64,000 nucleotides of DNA from Lachnospiraceae bacterium (GTDB lineage: Bacteria > Bacillota > Clostridia > Lachnospirales > Lachnospiraceae), in assembly GCA_017482205.1 (NCBI GenBank), contig JAFUNK010000013.1:231839-295838 (forward strand), given 5' to 3'. The notes beneath the pieces are model-generated. The model searched no databases, was not told where the DNA came from, and was given only the letters and a program-made list of their open reading frames with translations. Made by a program: the position numbers and the translations under genes. Shown here in pieces: positions 54,041 to 63,216 of the stretch (position 1 is its first letter; each line of letters begins with the position of its first letter).

Positions 54041-54835
54041 CTATTTTAAATATCTGCTTATCATTCTGTTCACTATTTTTTGGTTAATAGGATTTTTCTT
54101 TGTTTCATATGTAAGAACCAAATTTTCACCGGTATAAATTCCGTTTTCTTCATAAATCCTGATTTTTTGTAAAGCATTGTCCACATAATCAACATCATCC
54201 ATCATACCCAAATGTTCCCAATATATTTCTTTTCGCTTTTTTACATTGAGCACAGTAAAATCCGGATAAAATTTTCCATAACCCTTTAACCGGAGAGGGC
54301 ATTCATACCGATAAGGAATGCCTTCTCTATTTAAAGCGTCTGCAATGATTATTTCTGATTTTGACCGCACACGCTCTCCTTTCGCAGTGTACATTTCCGG
54401 ACTCATTTCCTCAAAGCCTTTTCCGGTGAACGAGACCCCTGACCACTCTCTAACATACTCTTCTTCCGTTTGGCAAATGGGCTGAATCAGTTTTTGCCTC
54501 TCCTTATGCAAATTCTTATAAATTCCCTCTGCTGAAATCTCAGGGCTGTTTTCAAAATATTTCCTGATTGCATATAATTCTTTCTCTACATTACAAAGCA
54601 CTTTCTTATCATAATCCTTTTGTGCCAGTTTTTGTGCAATCTCAATATCTTTTCTTTTAATATAAACTCCATTAAAATCTTTGGGGTCACTCCTTTTATA
54701 GTAGCGTGTTGTGTCCCCCTGAGTACAAACCCTCAAACACCCCTGTGGTGCTTTTGTTAGTGCTTTTTCTTTCTCGTCTTTTAATTGCAATAAGTGGTTA
54801 CGTCTCGTTTCAAGCAAATTTTTAATTGTTTCCAT
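54041..54835 (-). CDS. Putative PD-(D/E)XK nuclease-like protein
   Basis: A 264-aa protein not assigned to a named family. Residues about 150-215 read like a restriction-endonuclease fold: RSKSEIIIADALNREGIPY (helix with Glu), YPDFTVLN (PD), then EIYWEHLGMMD (E-x-H). The N-terminal half is a Lys-rich, likely coiled segment (LLETRRNHLLQLKDEKEKAL). AAGGAG precedes the ATG. Single gene between cyclophilin and a repeat-bearing gap. Possibly a DNA-processing or defence-related protein; function not shown. Confidence 0.65.
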   Translation of the reverse strand: METIKNLLETRRNHLLQLKDEKEKALTKAPQGCLRVCTQGDTTRYYKRSDPKDFNGVYIKRKDIEIAQKLAQKDYDKKVLCNVEKELYAIRKYFENSPEISAEGIYKNLHKERQKLIQPICQTEEEYVREWSGVSFTGKGFEEMSPEMYTAKGERVRSKSEIIIADALNREGIPYRYECPLRLKGYGKFYPDFTVLNVKKRKEIYWEHLGMMDDVDYVDNALQKIRIYEENGIYTGENLVLTYETKKNPINQKIVNRMISRYLK

Positions 54836-55222
54836 ACTTTGTTCTCCTTTTCATAGATTATTTATCATTATTTATGATTTTCAGATAGATTTTCATTTTT
54901 CAGCACTTCTATATAATAAATTTGGGGGATAAAAATGCATTACGATGGATAGATTCTTCATTTTAGCTAAATATATATACAAAATCAGTAAATCGAATTG
55001 CGTTTTTTAAGGATTTTTCTTGGTAATACTGGATTTTTATAGGATAGGAAGACACATATTTTGAAATCTATACTACATCAGCACTATTTCAGATGAATTT
55101 TAGGTGGATAGATTTTAGATTTTTGCCATTTCTATATAATTAAGGACTACTTACATGTGATTTAGAGTAGCTACTATGGTTTCAGAATGCTTAGAATCCG
55201 CGGCGGTAATTATTGATGTAAG
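54836..55222. repeat. AT-rich gap with three imperfect direct repeats
   Basis: No gene is seen. Three units of about 35-40 nt begin GATAGATT and continue with ATTTT and then TATATA: 54884-54919, 54948-54980 and 55106-55141. Units 1 and 3 are closest (both contain TTCTATATAAT). They lie upstream of the PD-(D/E)XK-like gene and could be operator repeats or remnants of a small mobile sequence. Confidence 0.45.
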
Positions 55223-55258
55223 ATTATTGATGTGGGCAGCAAAACCCACATCAATAAT
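55223..55258 (-). terminator. Strong hairpin downstream of metA
   Basis: A perfect 14-bp stem (ATTATTGATGTGGG at 55223-55236, complement at 55245-55258) with an 8-nt loop. The T-tract on either strand is poor, so termination is likely but not certain. TTATTGATGTAAG just beside it (55210-55222) repeats half of the stem. Confidence 0.6.
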
Positions 55259-55281
55259 ATAAAATACAGATTACGACGTCA

Positions 55282-55318
55282 CCTGATAACAATGAGGAAC
55301 TTCTGTTCCTTTATCAGG
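55282..55318 (-). other. Two-tiered hairpin in the metA 3' region
   Basis: CCTGATAA (55282-55289) pairs with TTATCAGG (55311-55318) and encloses a second stem GGAAC-TTCT-GTTCC. It sits 12 nt after the metA stop and probably stabilises or processes the transcript end. Confidence 0.5.
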
Positions 55319-55329
55319 GACCTACTTAC

Positions 55330-56235
55330 TTATAATTCATAGGGTGTTACCTGATATACATAATAATTTAACCAGTTGCTATACAAATTGTTGCTGTGAG
55401 AGCGCCACTGCAACAACGGTTTTTGCTCAGGGTCATCATTCGGATAATAGTTGTAAGGGATGTGAATAGGTAAGCCCTTGTTTAAATCCCTGTGATATTC
55501 ATTGTTTAAGGTGTAACGGTCATATTCGGGATGGCCGTTTACAAAAATCTGCTTGCCTTCATTGGCAATGGCTAAGAATACACCAGCCTCGTCGGACTCT
55601 GCCAGTACGGTAATGTCCTTGCAGGCATGGATTTCTGCCGCCGGAGTCTCTGTGTGACGGCTGTGCGGTGCCAAGAAAATATCGTCAAAACCTCTTACCA
55701 GCGGAATCTTGCGGTTTGCCACCTTGTGCGGGTATATACCGAAAAGTTTCTCGGAAAGGTGCTTTTTCTGGATACCGAAATGATGATAAAAAGCAGCCTG
55801 TGCTCCCCAACAAATATGTAAGGTGGAGGTCACATTAGTCAGTGACCAGTCCATAATATCACAGAGTTCTTCCCAGTAGTCCACCTCTTCAAAGGTAATA
55901 TCTTCTACGGGTGCTCCGGTAATAATCAGACCATCAAACTTCTTGTCCCTGATTTCATCAATGGTAGTGTAAAACTTGTTTAAGTGGTTTGCGGACGTAT
56001 TCACGGAAACATGGCTCTTTACGTTCAAAAAAGTAACGTCAACCTGCAACGGAGTGTTGGAAAGTGCTCTTAAAAGCTGTAATTCCGTATCCTGTTTTAC
56101 GGGCATAATGTTTAAAATACAAACCTGCAACGGACGGATATCCTGATGCATTGCACGGTTTTCATCCATTACAAATATATTTTCAATTTCCAATATTTCT
56201 TTAGCCGGTAAATCACTTTGTGTCTTAATAGGCAT
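55330..56235 (-). CDS. metA: Homoserine O-acetyltransferase (MetA family)
   Basis: A 301-aa enzyme of the MetA/HTS family: acylates homoserine in methionine synthesis. The nucleophile is C142 in [16 protein letters not shown], with His in APHSRHTE and Glu in the later [21 protein letters not shown] region. Position 111 (ITGAPVED) is Glu; in studied MetA proteins Glu111 goes with acetyl-CoA and Gly111 with succinyl-CoA, so acetyl transfer is predicted despite the usual succinyltransferase label. It overlaps the ligA stop by 1 nt (TAATG). No SAM riboswitch or T-box is seen, as it is read through from ligA. Confidence 0.95.
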   Translation of the reverse strand: MPIKTQSDLPAKEILEIENIFVMDENRAMHQDIRPLQVCILNIMPVKQDTELQLLRALSNTPLQVDVTFLNVKSHVSVNTSANHLNKFYTTIDEIRDKKFDGLIITGAPVEDITFEEVDYWEELCDIMDWSLTNVTSTLHICWGAQAAFYHHFGIQKKHLSEKLFGIYPHKVANRKIPLVRGFDDIFLAPHSRHTETPAAEIHACKDITVLAESDEAGVFLAIANEGKQIFVNGHPEYDRYTLNNEYHRDLNKGLPIHIPYNYYPNDDPEQKPLLQWRSHSNNLYSNWLNYYVYQVTPYEL

Positions 56236-58205
56236 TACTTATTTCCTCCCAGATATTTTTGTATAAAATCTTCTTCTGTCAAAATCGGCACACCCAACTC
56301 CTTTGCCTTTTTATTTTTAGAGGAAGAAGATGTAATATCATTGTTAATCAGGCATTCTGTTTTTCCGGTCACACTACCGGTTACTTTTCCGCCCAATTTC
56401 TCAATTTCATCCTTTAACTCATTGCGGCTGGCGTAGTGATTCAAGCTACCCGTAACCACAAAGGACAAACCGTTTAAGGTCTGGCTTCCCTCTTCTATTA
56501 CAGGTACTTCAATCTCCAGTTCCTTACAGAGATTTTCCAGTTTTTCCCGATTTGTTTCCTGTGCCATATATTCTACAAAGGCATTGGCTATTACCTCTCC
56601 CACACCTTCAATAGCACTGAGTTCTTCGGTCTCTGCCTGTACCAGAGCCTCTAAATTATAGTCAAAATGCCTGCACAACATCTTGGCATTCACCAGACCA
56701 ATATTCGCAATCCCCAGTGCATAAATTACCTTGGGTAATGTGGTCTTACGGGCTTTTTCTATACTGTCCACAAGATTCTGATAGGACTTTTCACCAAAGC
56801 CTTCCATCTCTACAATCGCTTCTTTATAGTCTGCCAAATGGAACAAATCCGCAAATTCATGGATAAAACCCATACCGATAAACTTCTCTAAGGTTGCTTC
56901 AGACAGTCCTTCCATATTCAAGGCATCCCTGCTTACAAATAAAGTAAATGCCTTGATTTTCTTTGCCGCACACTCAGGATTTATGCAATACAGACTTTCC
57001 GTATCGTTGACACTTTTTATTTCCGTACTGCCTCCGCAAACCGGACAATGTGCCGGAATTTCCACATTACCTGAGCCTGTCAGATTATCTGCAATCTGCG
57101 GTATAATCATATTGGCTTTGTACACCGTAATCTTATCACCGATACCCAGTTTCAAAGCCCTTACGATACTGATATTATGCACCGATGCACGGCTTACGGT
57201 GGTTCCCTCCAGTTCTACCGGCTCGAAAATGGCAACCGGATTAATGAGTCCGGTTCTGCTGGGGCTCCATTCCATTTCTTTTAAAATAGTTTCTTTTATT
57301 TCATCTGCCCATTTAAAGGCAATGGCATCTCTGGGAAACTTAGCCGTTCTGCCTAAAGACTGCCCATAAGCAATATCTTCATAAGTCAAAACCAATCCGT
57401 CAGAAGGAATATCATATGCTTCAATCTTTTTCTCAAAGCCGGAAATTGCATCCTGAATGGTTTCCGGCGTTACCAATACGCTTTCCACCACTTCAAAGCC
57501 CTGTTCTTTCAAGAAATCAAACTGTGCTTTTCTGGAATTTGCAAAGTCCACCCCCTCTGCTTTTACAAGGGAGAATGCATAAAAACGCACATTTCTCTGT
57601 GCCGTTATTTCATTATTCAACTGTCGCACGGAACCGCTGCAAAGATTACGGGGATTTTTATACTTTGCGTCTGCATCAGCAATCTGTGCATTGATTTTTT
57701 CAAAATCAGAATAGGTAATAACCGCTTCTCCACGCAAAACCAGCTCTCCCTGATAGGCAATAGACACCGGTAAATTCTTGAAAGTACGGGCATTGTTGGT
57801 AATTACTTCGCCCACTTCACCGTTGCCACGGGTTACCGCTTTTGCAAGTTTTCCTGCATTGTACGTCAAAACAACCGTCAAACCGTCCAGCTTCCAACTC
57901 AAAATTGCAGGCTTTCCTTGCAGCCAGTCCTGCAATTCTTCCCTGCTTTTGGTCTTTCCCAAGGAAAGCATAGGCGTCTCGTGTTGTTCTTTGGGCAATT
58001 CCTCCACTGCTTCATAGCCTACATTCACAGTGGGGCTGTCCGAAAGCACTACCCCCAGTTCTTCTTCCAGTTTTTCCAGTTCATCATAAAGCCTGTCATA
58101 CTCAAAATTGCTCATAATTTCCCTATCTTCTGCATAATAGGCTTTGGATGCTTCATTTAATTTTGAAACCAGTTCTTTCATTCTGGTCATTTTTTCTGTT
58201 TTCAT
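56235..58205 (-). CDS. ligA: NAD+-dependent DNA ligase
   Basis: Replicative DNA ligase, 656 aa. The adenylated lysine is K105 in SWKLDGL (KxDG). OB-fold and a Cys4 zinc finger (CPVCGGST, then [11 protein letters not shown]) follow, then HhH repeats ([26 protein letters not shown]) and a C-terminal BRCT domain ([21 protein letters not shown]). Complete. GAGGG precedes the ATG. A TGTACAAT extended -10-like site lies in the 73-nt gap upstream. Confidence 0.98.
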   Translation of the reverse strand: MKTEKMTRMKELVSKLNEASKAYYAEDREIMSNFEYDRLYDELEKLEEELGVVLSDSPTVNVGYEAVEELPKEQHETPMLSLGKTKSREELQDWLQGKPAILSWKLDGLTVVLTYNAGKLAKAVTRGNGEVGEVITNNARTFKNLPVSIAYQGELVLRGEAVITYSDFEKINAQIADADAKYKNPRNLCSGSVRQLNNEITAQRNVRFYAFSLVKAEGVDFANSRKAQFDFLKEQGFEVVESVLVTPETIQDAISGFEKKIEAYDIPSDGLVLTYEDIAYGQSLGRTAKFPRDAIAFKWADEIKETILKEMEWSPSRTGLINPVAIFEPVELEGTTVSRASVHNISIVRALKLGIGDKITVYKANMIIPQIADNLTGSGNVEIPAHCPVCGGSTEIKSVNDTESLYCINPECAAKKIKAFTLFVSRDALNMEGLSEATLEKFIGMGFIHEFADLFHLADYKEAIVEMEGFGEKSYQNLVDSIEKARKTTLPKVIYALGIANIGLVNAKMLCRHFDYNLEALVQAETEELSAIEGVGEVIANAFVEYMAQETNREKLENLCKELEIEVPVIEEGSQTLNGLSFVVTGSLNHYASRNELKDEIEKLGGKVTGSVTGKTECLINNDITSSSSKNKKAKELGVPILTEEDFIQKYLGGNK

Positions 58206-58278
58206 ATAGTTTCCCTCATTTTTATAATGAACCCTTTTATTGTACAGCCTCTCTCATACTGCTCCACATATTTGCATA

Positions 58279-59022
58279 TCAAAATCCGGTTGCACCACGT
58301 AATCCGCACCTCTGATACAACAGCTCCAGTTCTTCACCGGACAATTCCCTGAATTTGCCGGGCACCAAACCATCTAACCTTATATTTACCACTCTGATAC
58401 GCTTCAATTCTTTTACTTCGTATCCCAATTCTTTACACATTCTTCTAATCTGCCTATTGACTCCTTGGGTCAATATTATACGGAATGTAAATTTACCAAT
58501 CTGCTCTATTTTACAAGGTTTTGTGGTAATTTCCAGCTCTTTTAAGTAAACACCCTGACTCATTTTTTCTAAAAAATCAGCGTTTACTTCTCTGTTTACC
58601 TTGACAATATATTCTTTTTCATGGTTGTTTGAACCCTTCATCATGTGCTGAATCAGGTCTCCGTCATTGGTTAATAAAAGCAAGCCTTCTGAATCTTTAT
58701 CCAGTCTCCCCGCATATGTCACACGTACCGGATAAGAAATCATATCCATAATGATTTTCTCAGCATGTTTATCCCGCTCAGTACATACTACACCCTTGGG
58801 CTTATAAAATGCCAGAACTACTTTTTTATCACTGTTTTTTGCCTGTTTCTTTCCTACCAGCACCTTGTCGCCGGCACCTACGCGGTCTCCCGCCTGTGCA
58901 GGCTTACCGTTTATGGTAACAATCCCCTGCTCTATCAGTTTATCTGCATCCCTGCGGGAACAGATACCGCTCATAGCCAGATACTTATTAATTCGGATTT
59001 TTTCCTGACTGCTCTCTTTCAT
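58279..59022 (-). CDS. RluB/RsuA-family pseudouridine synthase
   Basis: A 247-aa rRNA modification enzyme. N-terminal S4 domain (IRINKYLAMSGICSRRDADKLI) and catalytic domain with GRLDKDSEGLLLLTNDGDL holding the essential Asp. VNRQIRRMCKELGYEVKELKRIRV is the conserved C-terminal block. Resembles RluB/RluF/RsuA; the target uridine is not predictable with certainty. Confidence 0.93.
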   Translation of the reverse strand: MKESSQEKIRINKYLAMSGICSRRDADKLIEQGIVTINGKPAQAGDRVGAGDKVLVGKKQAKNSDKKVVLAFYKPKGVVCTERDKHAEKIIMDMISYPVRVTYAGRLDKDSEGLLLLTNDGDLIQHMMKGSNNHEKEYIVKVNREVNADFLEKMSQGVYLKELEITTKPCKIEQIGKFTFRIILTQGVNRQIRRMCKELGYEVKELKRIRVVNIRLDGLVPGKFRELSGEELELLYQRCGLRGATGF

Positions 59023-59056
59023 GAAAACTCCTTATGATTTTCATCATAACATTGTT

Positions 59057-59470
59057 TTATATTTCTTCAAAATACCATTGTTCTGCATCTGTCGCCAGAC
59101 TGCTTTCCTGACTCGCACCGCTTTCCAACGGTTCTGTTGTATTGTCCACTTTTGCAATCCATACCATTAAAACTGCAAACATCAGATAAAACATAGCGAA
59201 AAACAACACAACTACCGTGGCAATCGTCTTTACGGTCATCTGTTTTGCCTCCTGTGTATTATTCCACAAAAGACATAATACAAATACCACCAGTGCTAAC
59301 GGCATCACAATCCAGTTCCATGTGGTTGCCGTTACCACCATATCAGGTGTTTTCTCTATGATTGCAAAAATACCCATTACAATTAAAGTTACCAGCCAGA
59401 TAACCCCTGTGATTATCACCGATTTAGAGATTTTTCTTTCTTTTGCTGTTTTGTTTGTCTGTTCCGCCAT
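59057..59470 (-). CDS. Small membrane protein of unknown function
   Basis: A 137-aa protein with three hydrophobic segments (about 18-38, 50-68 and 82-108) and an acidic C-terminus (EPLESGASQESSLATDAEQWYFEE). No motif recognised. It is 4 nt after the GHL6-like gene and 34 nt before the pseudouridine synthase gene, so part of one transcript. Confidence 0.7.
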   Translation of the reverse strand: MAEQTNKTAKERKISKSVIITGVIWLVTLIVMGIFAIIEKTPDMVVTATTWNWIVMPLALVVFVLCLLWNNTQEAKQMTVKTIATVVVLFFAMFYLMFAVLMVWIAKVDNTTEPLESGASQESSLATDAEQWYFEEI

Positions 59471-59474
59471 AATC

Positions 59475-61535
59475 CTAAATTACTCCTATATTGTATTCTA
59501 ATCCGATTATCTGGAAAATCTCCAGTTTCGGCAGATAAATCCGCATAGTCTCGTCATCTATCATCTCACTCTTAATCTCTGTACCCTCCGGTAACAACAC
59601 TGCTTTTTTACCGCTGCGTTTCACATCAATACAAATATCGTACATGGGTGCAACAGGTGACTCTTCCTGCTCGTTAATCACTGCCAGATAATCTTTGCCG
59701 TCCTTCTCCCAGAATAAGGTTTCCACAAACTTGGGAGCATTGGAAACAAATACCTGCTCCCTAATCAATGCCTTAATGATACGTAAGAATACCTGACGGC
59801 TCATATAGGGTTTGGACATCTCAATAGGTGCTGCAGACCAGATGATTTTGCCTTTTTCCGTATCCTTCATTACCAGACAAGGCTCATCCGTATAAATGCC
59901 GGGCGGATTGGAGTGAATTGCCGCAAAATCTGTTGTAAGCGGTGATGTGTAAGGTAACGTCCTGTTTGCGAGAATAGTTAATCCTTCCGCGTCCGTTATT
60001 TCTACCATTACCTGTGCCATAGGAATGGTAAGCGGCGCTAACGCATTGAATCCTTTTAATATCTCACTGCCTGCTTCGGTAGGGCTCATATAGGTAAAGT
60101 TATGCTCTGTTTTACCTGTTACTTTCAAGCCCAACAATTTCTGCAATCTTTCATTGCCGATAGGTCCACTGATATAAAGGTTGCCGCCTCTGTTAAGATA
60201 ATCTTCTATTTCGTCCATTTCATCATCACGAATTGCCGCCACATGTGACAAAATCATGACATCTGCGGTCTCGTTCTTTATATTTTTAGTACCGATAACT
60301 TCAAATGCCACATTATTTTCCCTAAGAACAGATGCCGCCGCAACCGGACTCTGCATATAATAATCCGGCCAGAAAATCTTATCCATGATTTCACAAGGTT
60401 TCTCGTTGGGGTCATACTTTGCATGAGTACCAAACCAGATTGCCGCATTGTGATACAAATTACCACTGATATATTTTTCATATGGCTCTGTCTTTGAAAA
60501 TACCCGCTTCATAATGCCATGATACACTTCCGGCACAATACTGCCATCAGGGTTAATCGCATCTACCAAAAGAAACGCCCCATTATGTACCAAAGCGGTA
60601 ATCACATGTAAAAGCAGCTCCTCTTCAGTCTTTGTGGTAGTGTGGTATACCAGTTCGGGGTCACAACGCGAAGTGTGGTACACAAAAGGCAGATTAGGTG
60701 ACACATTTTTATAATACTTGTTAATAAAGGTCTGCTGTAAGAATCCTCCGTAATAGTCACCTCCGCAGTAATCTATCGCTTCGGTTAGCATCTCTGAGCT
60801 TCCGTCAATCCAGCTTCCGGTAATGCGGGAAAACTGATGCTCAATAGTTACGTGAGGCTTTATTTTCTTCACACAATTTGTCGCAAAACGTGCATAGTCT
60901 GCCATCCATTCATCACGGATAGCCACAAAGGAAAGCCATTCCTTATCATTCCAGTCTATTTTACGGGGCAGTTCCTTACCTGTTTCAGCCTTATAGCGTT
61001 CCCTGCAGCTGTCACAATAACAAACCTCCGGGAAAAATGTCATATCCAGAAACATACCTTCAAAATCATACATGGTATTCATTTCGGTCAGGCAGGCTTC
61101 CACATAAGCCCTATACTCTTTGTTATTGGGGCACACAATACCGTAACGGCCGTTTTTAAAGTCTCCGCCACCACGATACTCTCTAAAATTTTTACCCCCT
61201 GCGGTAACCAGTCTCCATGAAGGATGTTCTTCATACGCCCAGTTATCAAATATCTGGGTAAAATATGCAATAACCGCAATACCGTTTTCATGGCATTTGC
61301 GAATCATTTCTCCAAAATAATCATAACCCTTAAGCCCCTTGTGCATTCTTCCCACCTTGGTAGGATAATTGCAAAGTCCGGTATGGGGCTTACCCTTTAC
61401 CATTGCTGCCTGTACGCCGGCTGCCTTTAGTGCCTCTACATACTCATCCACATTGACTTTAGATAAAAATTCAGGATTCCAGTCATCAATATGCATGTCC
61501 AAAAGATTTCTTCTGTAATTACCTTCAATCCACAT
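59475..61535 (-). CDS. Putative glycoside hydrolase, GHL6/fucosidase-like
   Basis: A 686-aa protein without a signal peptide. The N-terminal part resembles the hypothetical glycosyl hydrolase 6 family (PF14871) and alpha-L-fucosidase-like barrels: KAAGVQAAMVKGKPHTGLCNYPTKVGRMH, YDFEGMFLDMTFFPEVCYC and a CDSCRERYKAETGKELP block (quoted in part). A beta-galactosidase-trimerisation-like alpha/beta domain (about 400-520, VMILSHVAAIRDDEMDEIEDYL) follows, then a beta-rich C-terminus. GGAGG is 8 nt before the ATG at 61535. Own promoter. Cytoplasmic action on imported oligosaccharides is likely; substrate unknown. Confidence 0.8.
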   Translation of the reverse strand: MWIEGNYRRNLLDMHIDDWNPEFLSKVNVDEYVEALKAAGVQAAMVKGKPHTGLCNYPTKVGRMHKGLKGYDYFGEMIRKCHENGIAVIAYFTQIFDNWAYEEHPSWRLVTAGGKNFREYRGGGDFKNGRYGIVCPNNKEYRAYVEACLTEMNTMYDFEGMFLDMTFFPEVCYCDSCRERYKAETGKELPRKIDWNDKEWLSFVAIRDEWMADYARFATNCVKKIKPHVTIEHQFSRITGSWIDGSSEMLTEAIDYCGGDYYGGFLQQTFINKYYKNVSPNLPFVYHTSRCDPELVYHTTTKTEEELLLHVITALVHNGAFLLVDAINPDGSIVPEVYHGIMKRVFSKTEPYEKYISGNLYHNAAIWFGTHAKYDPNEKPCEIMDKIFWPDYYMQSPVAAASVLRENNVAFEVIGTKNIKNETADVMILSHVAAIRDDEMDEIEDYLNRGGNLYISGPIGNERLQKLLGLKVTGKTEHNFTYMSPTEAGSEILKGFNALAPLTIPMAQVMVEITDAEGLTILANRTLPYTSPLTTDFAAIHSNPPGIYTDEPCLVMKDTEKGKIIWSAAPIEMSKPYMSRQVFLRIIKALIREQVFVSNAPKFVETLFWEKDGKDYLAVINEQEESPVAPMYDICIDVKRSGKKAVLLPEGTEIKSEMIDDETMRIYLPKLEIFQIIGLEYNIGVI

Positions 61536-61619
61536 TTTTGTAACCTCCAAATTCTATTTTCAATACGGATAGTTTTCCTCTGTACATAAAATTCCTATTT
61601 TACCATTTTATCTATTGCT

Positions 61620-61648
61620 ATTATAAATTACAATCACCCAAAACACAA
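61620..61648 (-). promoter_or_regulatory. Promoter of the GHL6-like gene
   Basis: TTGTGT (61648-61643) and TATAAT (61625-61620), 17 nt apart. TGCCAACCGGCA, a palindrome at about 61681-61692, lies upstream and could be a carbohydrate-regulator site. Confidence 0.7.
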
Positions 61649-61706
61649 ATATAAAAATAATAAAGTGTGTTAAACATCCCTGCCAACCGGCAAACATTTT
61701 CTATGC

Positions 61707-61742
61707 AAAAGGCAGGTGTATACATTCACACACCTGCCTTTT
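61707..61742 (-). terminator. Intrinsic terminator after the GH26 gene
   Basis: A 13-bp perfect stem (61707-61719 with 61730-61742); minus-strand exit through TTTT. It separates the GH26 transcript from the promoter of the GHL6-like gene. Confidence 0.8.
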
Positions 61743-61758
61743 CCTATCTTTTTTGCTA

Positions 61759-62718
61759 CTAATACAATTTAGGTAGTTTATCCAGCGTTACAGCATACTC
61801 GTGGTAATACAGACGTTTCAGTGCTTCGTATTCATTGAACTCCTCCGTCAGCACAAAGCAGCCGCTCCATGTCATATACCAAAGCCACGGGGTCTTTGTC
61901 TCCATCAATGCGTCTGCATCCGGTATAATACCGGTTTCCGCTATCGCAGCCCCTTTTTGGGCTTCGGTAATCTGTATCAGTTCATCATACTTATCCCTAA
62001 AAGCATCATACGCATGCTTGGGCGGATACTGATCCCTGCTGATAATATCACAGTACTCATCTCCCACATAGCCCTCCGGCACAGGAGAATTCCACACCCA
62101 GATAAGGTTGTCCAAATGATGCTTCTCTGTATAATATCTAAACATATAGCGGTAAAGTTCTTTTGCCACTTCATGTCCCTTTACGCCCCACCAGAACCAG
62201 TCGCCTTCTGCCTCGTGAAAAGGTCTCCAAAGGATAGGAATATGTTTATCACAGAAGGGTTTAAGTAACTCTGCCATATGGTCCAAGTCACTGTTCATGG
62301 CTATATTTTCAGGTGTACCCTCTATCAATGCCCTGCTTGCGTCAAAATCCGTGTTTTTACTGTAAAAAGCCTTATCCACACCGCCAATCGGTGAATACCA
62401 GTGCCACGTAAAGGTAAGCAGGCCTCCTTTTTCTGCCCACTCCCACGCCTGTTCCAATGTGCCTCTGTTACGTTCTACCTCAGAAACACATGCTTCGTCA
62501 CCGGTCTCCAGATTGATATTGGGTGAATAAGACAATAATTCAAAACCGCACAGTGCAGGCATTTTGCCTGTCACTTCGTGCACCTTATACAATTCTTCCT
62601 GCTCTCTTGTCAGGGTATGCTGGCCCGTAAGGATACCGTTCCCTTCCAGTTTTTTAAGATATTCCAATACATTTCTTACTTCTTTGATTGCGTTTTTATT
62701 ACAGGGGGTTGAAATCAT
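61759..62718 (-). CDS. GH26 beta-mannanase/mannosidase-type hydrolase
   Basis: A 319-aa GH26 enzyme. The acid/base region is WRPFHEAEGDWFWWG and the nucleophile Glu is in AAIAETGI; early blocks NGILTGQHTL and GGLLTFTWHWYSPIGG also fit. There is no signal peptide, so it acts inside the cell, probably on imported manno-oligosaccharides. GGAGG precedes the ATG by 6 nt, with a near-consensus promoter at 62770-62798. Exact linkage specificity (beta-1,4-mannan versus mixed) is not resolved. Confidence 0.92.
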   Translation of the reverse strand: MISTPCNKNAIKEVRNVLEYLKKLEGNGILTGQHTLTREQEELYKVHEVTGKMPALCGFELLSYSPNINLETGDEACVSEVERNRGTLEQAWEWAEKGGLLTFTWHWYSPIGGVDKAFYSKNTDFDASRALIEGTPENIAMNSDLDHMAELLKPFCDKHIPILWRPFHEAEGDWFWWGVKGHEVAKELYRYMFRYYTEKHHLDNLIWVWNSPVPEGYVGDEYCDIISRDQYPPKHAYDAFRDKYDELIQITEAQKGAAIAETGIIPDADALMETKTPWLWYMTWSGCFVLTEEFNEYEALKRLYYHEYAVTLDKLPKLY

Positions 62719-62769
62719 AACTGCCTCCTCATTCCGCCTACACTTACGGCTTAATCCGATATTATCTCA

Positions 62770-62798
62770 ATTTTACTGGCTTACCCCTGTACTGTCAA
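62770..62798 (-). promoter_or_regulatory. Promoter of the GH26 gene
   Basis: TTGACA (62798-62793) and TAAAAT (62775-62770), 17 nt apart, about 50 nt before the start. Confidence 0.8.
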
Positions 62799-62844
62799 TT
62801 TGCTTTTCTTGCCTTTTGATGTAGTATCTTGCACGGTTTTATTA

Positions 62845-63201
62845 TTAACCTAAGATTCCTAAAAAGGAAGTGATTTTACCATAAGTGTACTCACCCTCAA
62901 TTAGTCCGAATTCCGGGTCATAATACTTGCCATCATATAAAAGCGTCCAATGTGAATACCCTGCATCCATATGTACCGTAAGGATAGAAAACGGATATGG
63001 CACCGGATTTTTCTTGGATATTCTTGTATTCCTTTCAGCATGGCCAATCCCGTATTTATCCAAAATATCCATTAACTGTCCGATACTTGTGGGCCCATCC
63101 GTTTTCATATCCGCAATTACCGTTTCTATGCTTTTATTTGCAATCATTGCTATACACGCCTGTCCACAGGTTGTAAAGCTGTTTTGTCTTATCAATTCCA
63201 T
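62845..63201 (-). CDS. C39-like cysteine peptidase-fold protein
   Basis: A 118-aa protein with the outline of a C39/papain-like domain: Gln-x-Cys-type start QNSFTTCGQACIAMIANKSIE, then YSHWTLLYDGKYYDPEFGLIEGEY with His and Asp in catalytic order. No transporter is fused or adjacent. GGAGG is well placed before the ATG. It lies 15 nt after the damaged regulator gene, so the two may be co-transcribed. Activity is not certain because the domain is minimal. Confidence 0.75.
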   Translation of the reverse strand: MELIRQNSFTTCGQACIAMIANKSIETVIADMKTDGPTSIGQLMDILDKYGIGHAERNTRISKKNPVPYPFSILTVHMDAGYSHWTLLYDGKYYDPEFGLIEGEYTYGKITSFLGILG

Positions 63202-63216
63202 AACAGCCTCCTAAAC

